From assembly GCF_008727925.1 (NCBI RefSeq), contig NZ_VTWT01000004.1:248001-312000 (forward strand): DNA of 64,000 nt, written 5' to 3'. Positions within the stretch are counted from its first letter, which is position 1. Each line of letters begins with the position of its first letter. The notes under the pieces are model-generated. The model worked only from the letters and a program-made list of their open reading frames with translations, was not told where the DNA came from and ran no database searches. Below, piece after piece: positions 63,158-64,000 of this stretch. The stretch is from Adhaeribacter soli (GTDB taxonomy: Bacteria; Bacteroidota; Bacteroidia; Cytophagales; Hymenobacteraceae). The position numbers and the translations under genes are program-made.

Positions 63158-64000
63158 TTATTTTACTAAATATTCCTTGCCATTTTTATCGATATAGAAG
63201 GTGTAATCTCCTTTGGAAACTAGGCAGAGGCCCTGCCGGAATCTGGGGCGGTCGCTGTAACTTTCCATATCATCAGAATCATACTGGCATTTGATCACTT
63301 CTTTACCGGTGGTATCAATAAAGCCGATTTTATCGTTTTGATCCTTTACCATAGCTAAACCTTCATAGAACATATCTACCATATTGAAATTCTCTCCGGT
63401 AATTTTTACTCCTTTTAGATTCATCAGGTAGTGAAATATGGTGATTGTGGAAGGATCTGAACTGCTACTTTTAAATTCGGAAGCAAGACAAAAACCATCT
63501 TTACATTTCTGCGGTACTCCTGAAAATTTACGGGTAGGAAGTATTGTTTCATCCTTCATATTTATAAAATGGGCATATAATTCCATTGGAAGTGCTTTCG
63601 AAACAGAGTCAACCACCATGGCTAAGCCATCGCCTAATAAAAGGAGCCGTTCGTATTTTAAGGGAATAATAAATTTCCCGGTACTATCTATTACACCAGC
63701 TTTATTGTTTAACGAAACTACCAGATAGCCATCCTGAATGCTTTTTAAGTCATACTTAACCGGTAAAATTTCTCTGCCTGTAGAATCTGCAAACCCTGAT
63801 TTTTGACTAATGACATGGATCAAATTGGAATTAAGGATTTGCACCTGAAAAAATTTCGGAGGAATAATTTCCCGGCCATACCGGTTTAGAAGACCTTGGC
63901 CACCAATTGGAAAGTTAGGGGAAGGGGCTTGAAAAACATGTAAACCATAATTGAAATCTGAGCCCCTCCAAAAAGGCCTGGGTTTATTTAACCTCTTTCC
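63158..64000 (-). CDS. WG-repeat protein, 5' part beyond the window
   Basis: The frame is open to base 64000, so the start lies outside; a GTG at 63844 is only an internal codon, because the WG pattern continues upstream of it (GGQGLLNRYGREIIPPKFF). At least 280 residues are visible with WG-type units: SGFADSTGREILPVKYD, KAGVIDSTGKFIIPLKYE, KIGFIDTTGKEVIKCQYD and a final FYIDKNGKEYL. It is another member of the family seen at 25167-27026. The presence of a signal peptide cannot be judged. Confidence 0.82.
   Translation of the reverse strand, partial: GKRLNKPRPFWRGSDFNYGLHVFQAPSPNFPIGGQGLLNRYGREIIPPKFFQVQILNSNLIHVISQKSGFADSTGREILPVKYDLKSIQDGYLVVSLNNKAGVIDSTGKFIIPLKYERLLLLGDGLAMVVDSVSKALPMELYAHFINMKDETILPTRKFSGVPQKCKDGFCLASEFKSSSSDPSTITIFHYLMNLKGVKITGENFNMVDMFYEGLAMVKDQNDKIGFIDTTGKEVIKCQYDSDDMESYSDRPRFRQGLCLVSKGDYTFYIDKNGKEYLVK

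Noticed and set aside
1-64000. CRISPR arrays or insertion sequences
   Set aside because: I saw no regularly spaced short repeats and no transposase-like frame with terminal inverted repeats in the window.

Overview
The window comes from a Bacteroidota genome, most likely Cytophagales (a Hymenobacteraceae-like lineage; this placement is inference). The signs are three secreted proteins with C-terminal type IX secretion sorting domains, a lipoprotein, WG-repeat proteins, a NarL-type two-component pair behind a small membrane protein, few Shine-Dalgarno sites, and moderate-to-low GC. The whole stretch looks like an accessory region. It holds defence-type genes, large proteins of unknown function, recent internal duplications and gene remnants.

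Layout. (1) 1-4.6 kb, minus strand: a SIR2 plus HerA defence pair followed by an EVE-domain McrB-like gene that runs off the left edge. (2) 5.3-10.4 kb, minus strand: unknown proteins, a lipoprotein and a three-gene membrane protein/histidine kinase/response regulator operon. (3) 11.3-15.8 kb, plus strand: a tight four-gene operon of a cytoplasmic subtilisin-like protease, an alpha/beta hydrolase, a small unknown protein and a second SIR2-like protein. (4) 15.9-33.3 kb: a duplicated leader plus a truncated pseudogene, an 1143-residue protein with a degenerate pyroglutamyl-peptidase (C15) tail, two giant DUF6603-like proteins whose 3' halves share about 1.69 kb of apparently identical DNA, a PhoD-like phosphatase and a secreted WG-repeat protein. 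(5) 35.3-48.3 kb: three very large cytoplasmic proteins (1035, 2573 and 655 aa) of a conserved but functionally unassigned family set. (6) 48.4-52.4 kb, minus strand: a VioB-like ferritin-type protein with a Cys-rich tail, a DUF692/MNIO oxidase and its HvfC/BufC-like partner, which together suggest Cys-modifying peptide maturation. (7) 55.1-59.6 kb: a ubiquitin-like cassette (UBL fused to an E2-like domain, JAB peptidase, E1/ThiF) divergent from an ECF-type sigma factor and a SocA-like protein, with a perfect 17-bp inverted repeat between them. (8) 59.7-60.3 kb: a tRNA-3'-end-like scrap, a terminator and the C-terminal remnant of a type I restriction HsdR. (9) 60.4-64 kb: a secreted YCF48/BNR-type T9SS protein and a WG-repeat protein running off the right edge.

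The best candidate for an undescribed system is the 11-48 kb locus. Protease, hydrolase and SIR2 effectors lie beside giant signal-less proteins of the 'FLPW', 'LETKF' and 'WNRLEPR' types and DUF6603-like proteins. These share duplicated leaders and show gene-conversion-like identity. That they work together is inference from position and composition only.
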